From: Mytilus galloprovincialis
Taxonomy: Eukaryota; Mollusca; Bivalvia; Mytilida; Mytilidae
Length of the DNA: 64,000 bases
Assembly (NCBI RefSeq): GCF_965363235.1
Contig: NC_134839.1
Location: forward strand, 58,991,560 to 59,055,559
Direction of reading: 5' to 3'
Below, piece after piece: positions 63,024 to 64,000 of this stretch. Below the pieces are notes generated by a model. The model was not told the origin of the DNA. It did no database searches and saw only the letters and a list, made by a program, of their open reading frames with translations. Each line of letters starts with the position of its first letter. Within the stretch, counting starts at the first letter, position 1. The position numbers were made by a program, and so were the translations under genes.

Positions 63024-63736
63024 GTTTAAATATACTTTTTCACTTTTTTGGTCTTTTGGAAAATGTTGTTTGTGCTGTATTTAGACCCTTCTACAACGAA
63101 ATTTGTTTTACATGCACACGTTTAAAAATTGCGGTTTTTATCCAACGCAATCAAAGGTTTGAACGTAGTTTTCAATTTAGACTTGTTTATATTTTTTCGT
63201 TTGGTCTTGTATCATATTTTCCCTCCGATTTATATGATCCGTTCTTCCTATATTGACTCTTTTAAAAAAAAAATCAAGAGACTGTCTAAAATTGAGGGTA
63301 AATTATATGGCCTTCCAAATACCGTTTCGATCCCTAACATTACTGAAGAGACATTTATTGTCGAAATCCGGATCTGGTGTACTAAAAATTTGACACCTCA
63401 TGTTTGTGGCATAACATCTTGGCCACAAGTTTATTGTTTTCTGTTTAGTATTAGATTTATATTAAGATCCATTTTGTTACATCTTGAGATCAATTGTATT
63501 TGGCAATCGCCAATGGCAGTCAGCAGGGTTATAGAACAACAGTAGTTCGACCTGTTAGTCAAATGCGATTTGTTTAAATATACATTTTCACTTTTTTGGT
63601 CTTTTGGAAAATGTTGTTTGTGCTGTATTTAGACCCTTCTACAACGAAATTTGTTTTACATGCACACGTATAAAAATTGCGGTTTTTATCCAACGCAATC
63701 ATAGGTTTGAACGTAGTTTTCAATTTAGACTTGTTT
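63024..63736 (+). repeat. 165-bp direct repeats flanking a 383-bp core
   Basis: 63024-63188 and 63572-63736 differ at about three positions (GTTTAAATATAC... to ...TTTAGACTTGTTT). ATATACTCCTAT occurs just before the first and just after the second, so they may be members of a longer tandem unit. The core contains a fragment of another family with GAAGAGACATTTATTGTCGA. Short open frames in the repeats carry no recognised domain. Confidence 0.75.
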
Positions 63737-63760
63737 TATATATACTCCTATATCTATGTA

Positions 63761-64000
63761 TGAAAACTGTCGTTTCTTATTTGTGATTGTAACTATGTAT
63801 ACTGTATTGTTTATTATATTTGTAAATTAATAATATTATAATGATATTATATTATGCTCCTTGTGAGCCCATTTTATGGAAACAACGCATCTTCTTCTTC
63901 TTCTATATGAGCTATTGCTCGTAGTGTACGATACCCTCCTGAGTACTCAAGAAAAAAACCATTTTGGTCTAAACATTCAAACATTTATCATATTAACAGA
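63761..64000. other. Window end, nothing recognised
   Basis: AT-rich sequence with a short CTTCTTCTTCTTCT run at about 63890-63903. No gene or repeat family assigned. Confidence 0.5.

Noticed and set aside
63024-63736. Direct repeats considered as long terminal repeats of a retrotransposon
   Set aside because: They are only 548 bp apart, the core has no retroelement features, and the outer motif suggests a tandem unit instead.

Overview
The window looks like nuclear DNA of a marine bivalve, most likely a mussel close to Mytilus. It is AT-rich, genes are split by long introns, and the interspersed repeats match ones I remember as abundant in mussel DNA. The genes are bivalve-style innate-immunity and receptor genes. 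Species assignment is from memory, not from a search. All gene models are built by eye from reading frame, splice-site consensus and phase continuity.

Layout: (1) 251-3734, plus strand: the last four exons of a chimaerin-type RhoGAP gene, followed by about 7 kb of AT-rich 3' flank with minisatellites. (2) 11.2-18.7 kb and 27.4-33.2 kb, minus strand: two tandem paralogues of a four-exon receptor-like gene (signal peptide, six-cysteine ShKT domain, Ser/Thr-rich stalk, one membrane span, short basic tail). They lie in a direct segmental duplication (about 11.02-26.6 kb and 26.78-37.95 kb), whose copies differ by mobile-element insertions. (3) 42.0-44.5 kb and 46.9-50.6 kb, minus strand: two tandem four-exon genes for secreted proteins of about 140 residues with a bacterial-type 3D (three-aspartate) domain, the fold of cell-wall lytic enzymes. 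(4) 53.3-61.0 kb, plus strand: a peptidoglycan recognition protein (PGRP) locus. The two PGRP exons can be entered in the same phase from two first exons: a signal-peptide exon (giving a secreted PGRP of 191 residues) or a 320-codon exon coding a CXorf38-like HEPN domain plus hydrophobic segments (giving a 491-residue HEPN-membrane-PGRP protein). This is the best candidate for an undescribed system. (5) 61.6-63.8 kb: inverted and tandem copies of a tRNA-like repeat unit, then a 165-bp direct repeat.

Functional reading: a peptidoglycan-binding receptor with a non-catalytic PGRP domain sits beside two secreted genes of a probable muralytic family and two ShKT receptors, which suggests a defence-gene neighbourhood. 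The PGRP lacks the zinc-binding cysteine of amidases, so it is predicted to sense rather than cut. The HEPN part keeps the R-x4-H motif of HEPN ribonucleases. Coupling bacterial sensing to RNA cleavage is my inference.

The rest is introns, spacers and repeats: non-autonomous DNA elements with terminal inverted repeats, long hairpins, several unclassified interspersed families (called R1-R6 here) and one degraded reverse-transcriptase remnant. I saw no rRNA, CRISPR or canonical tRNA genes.
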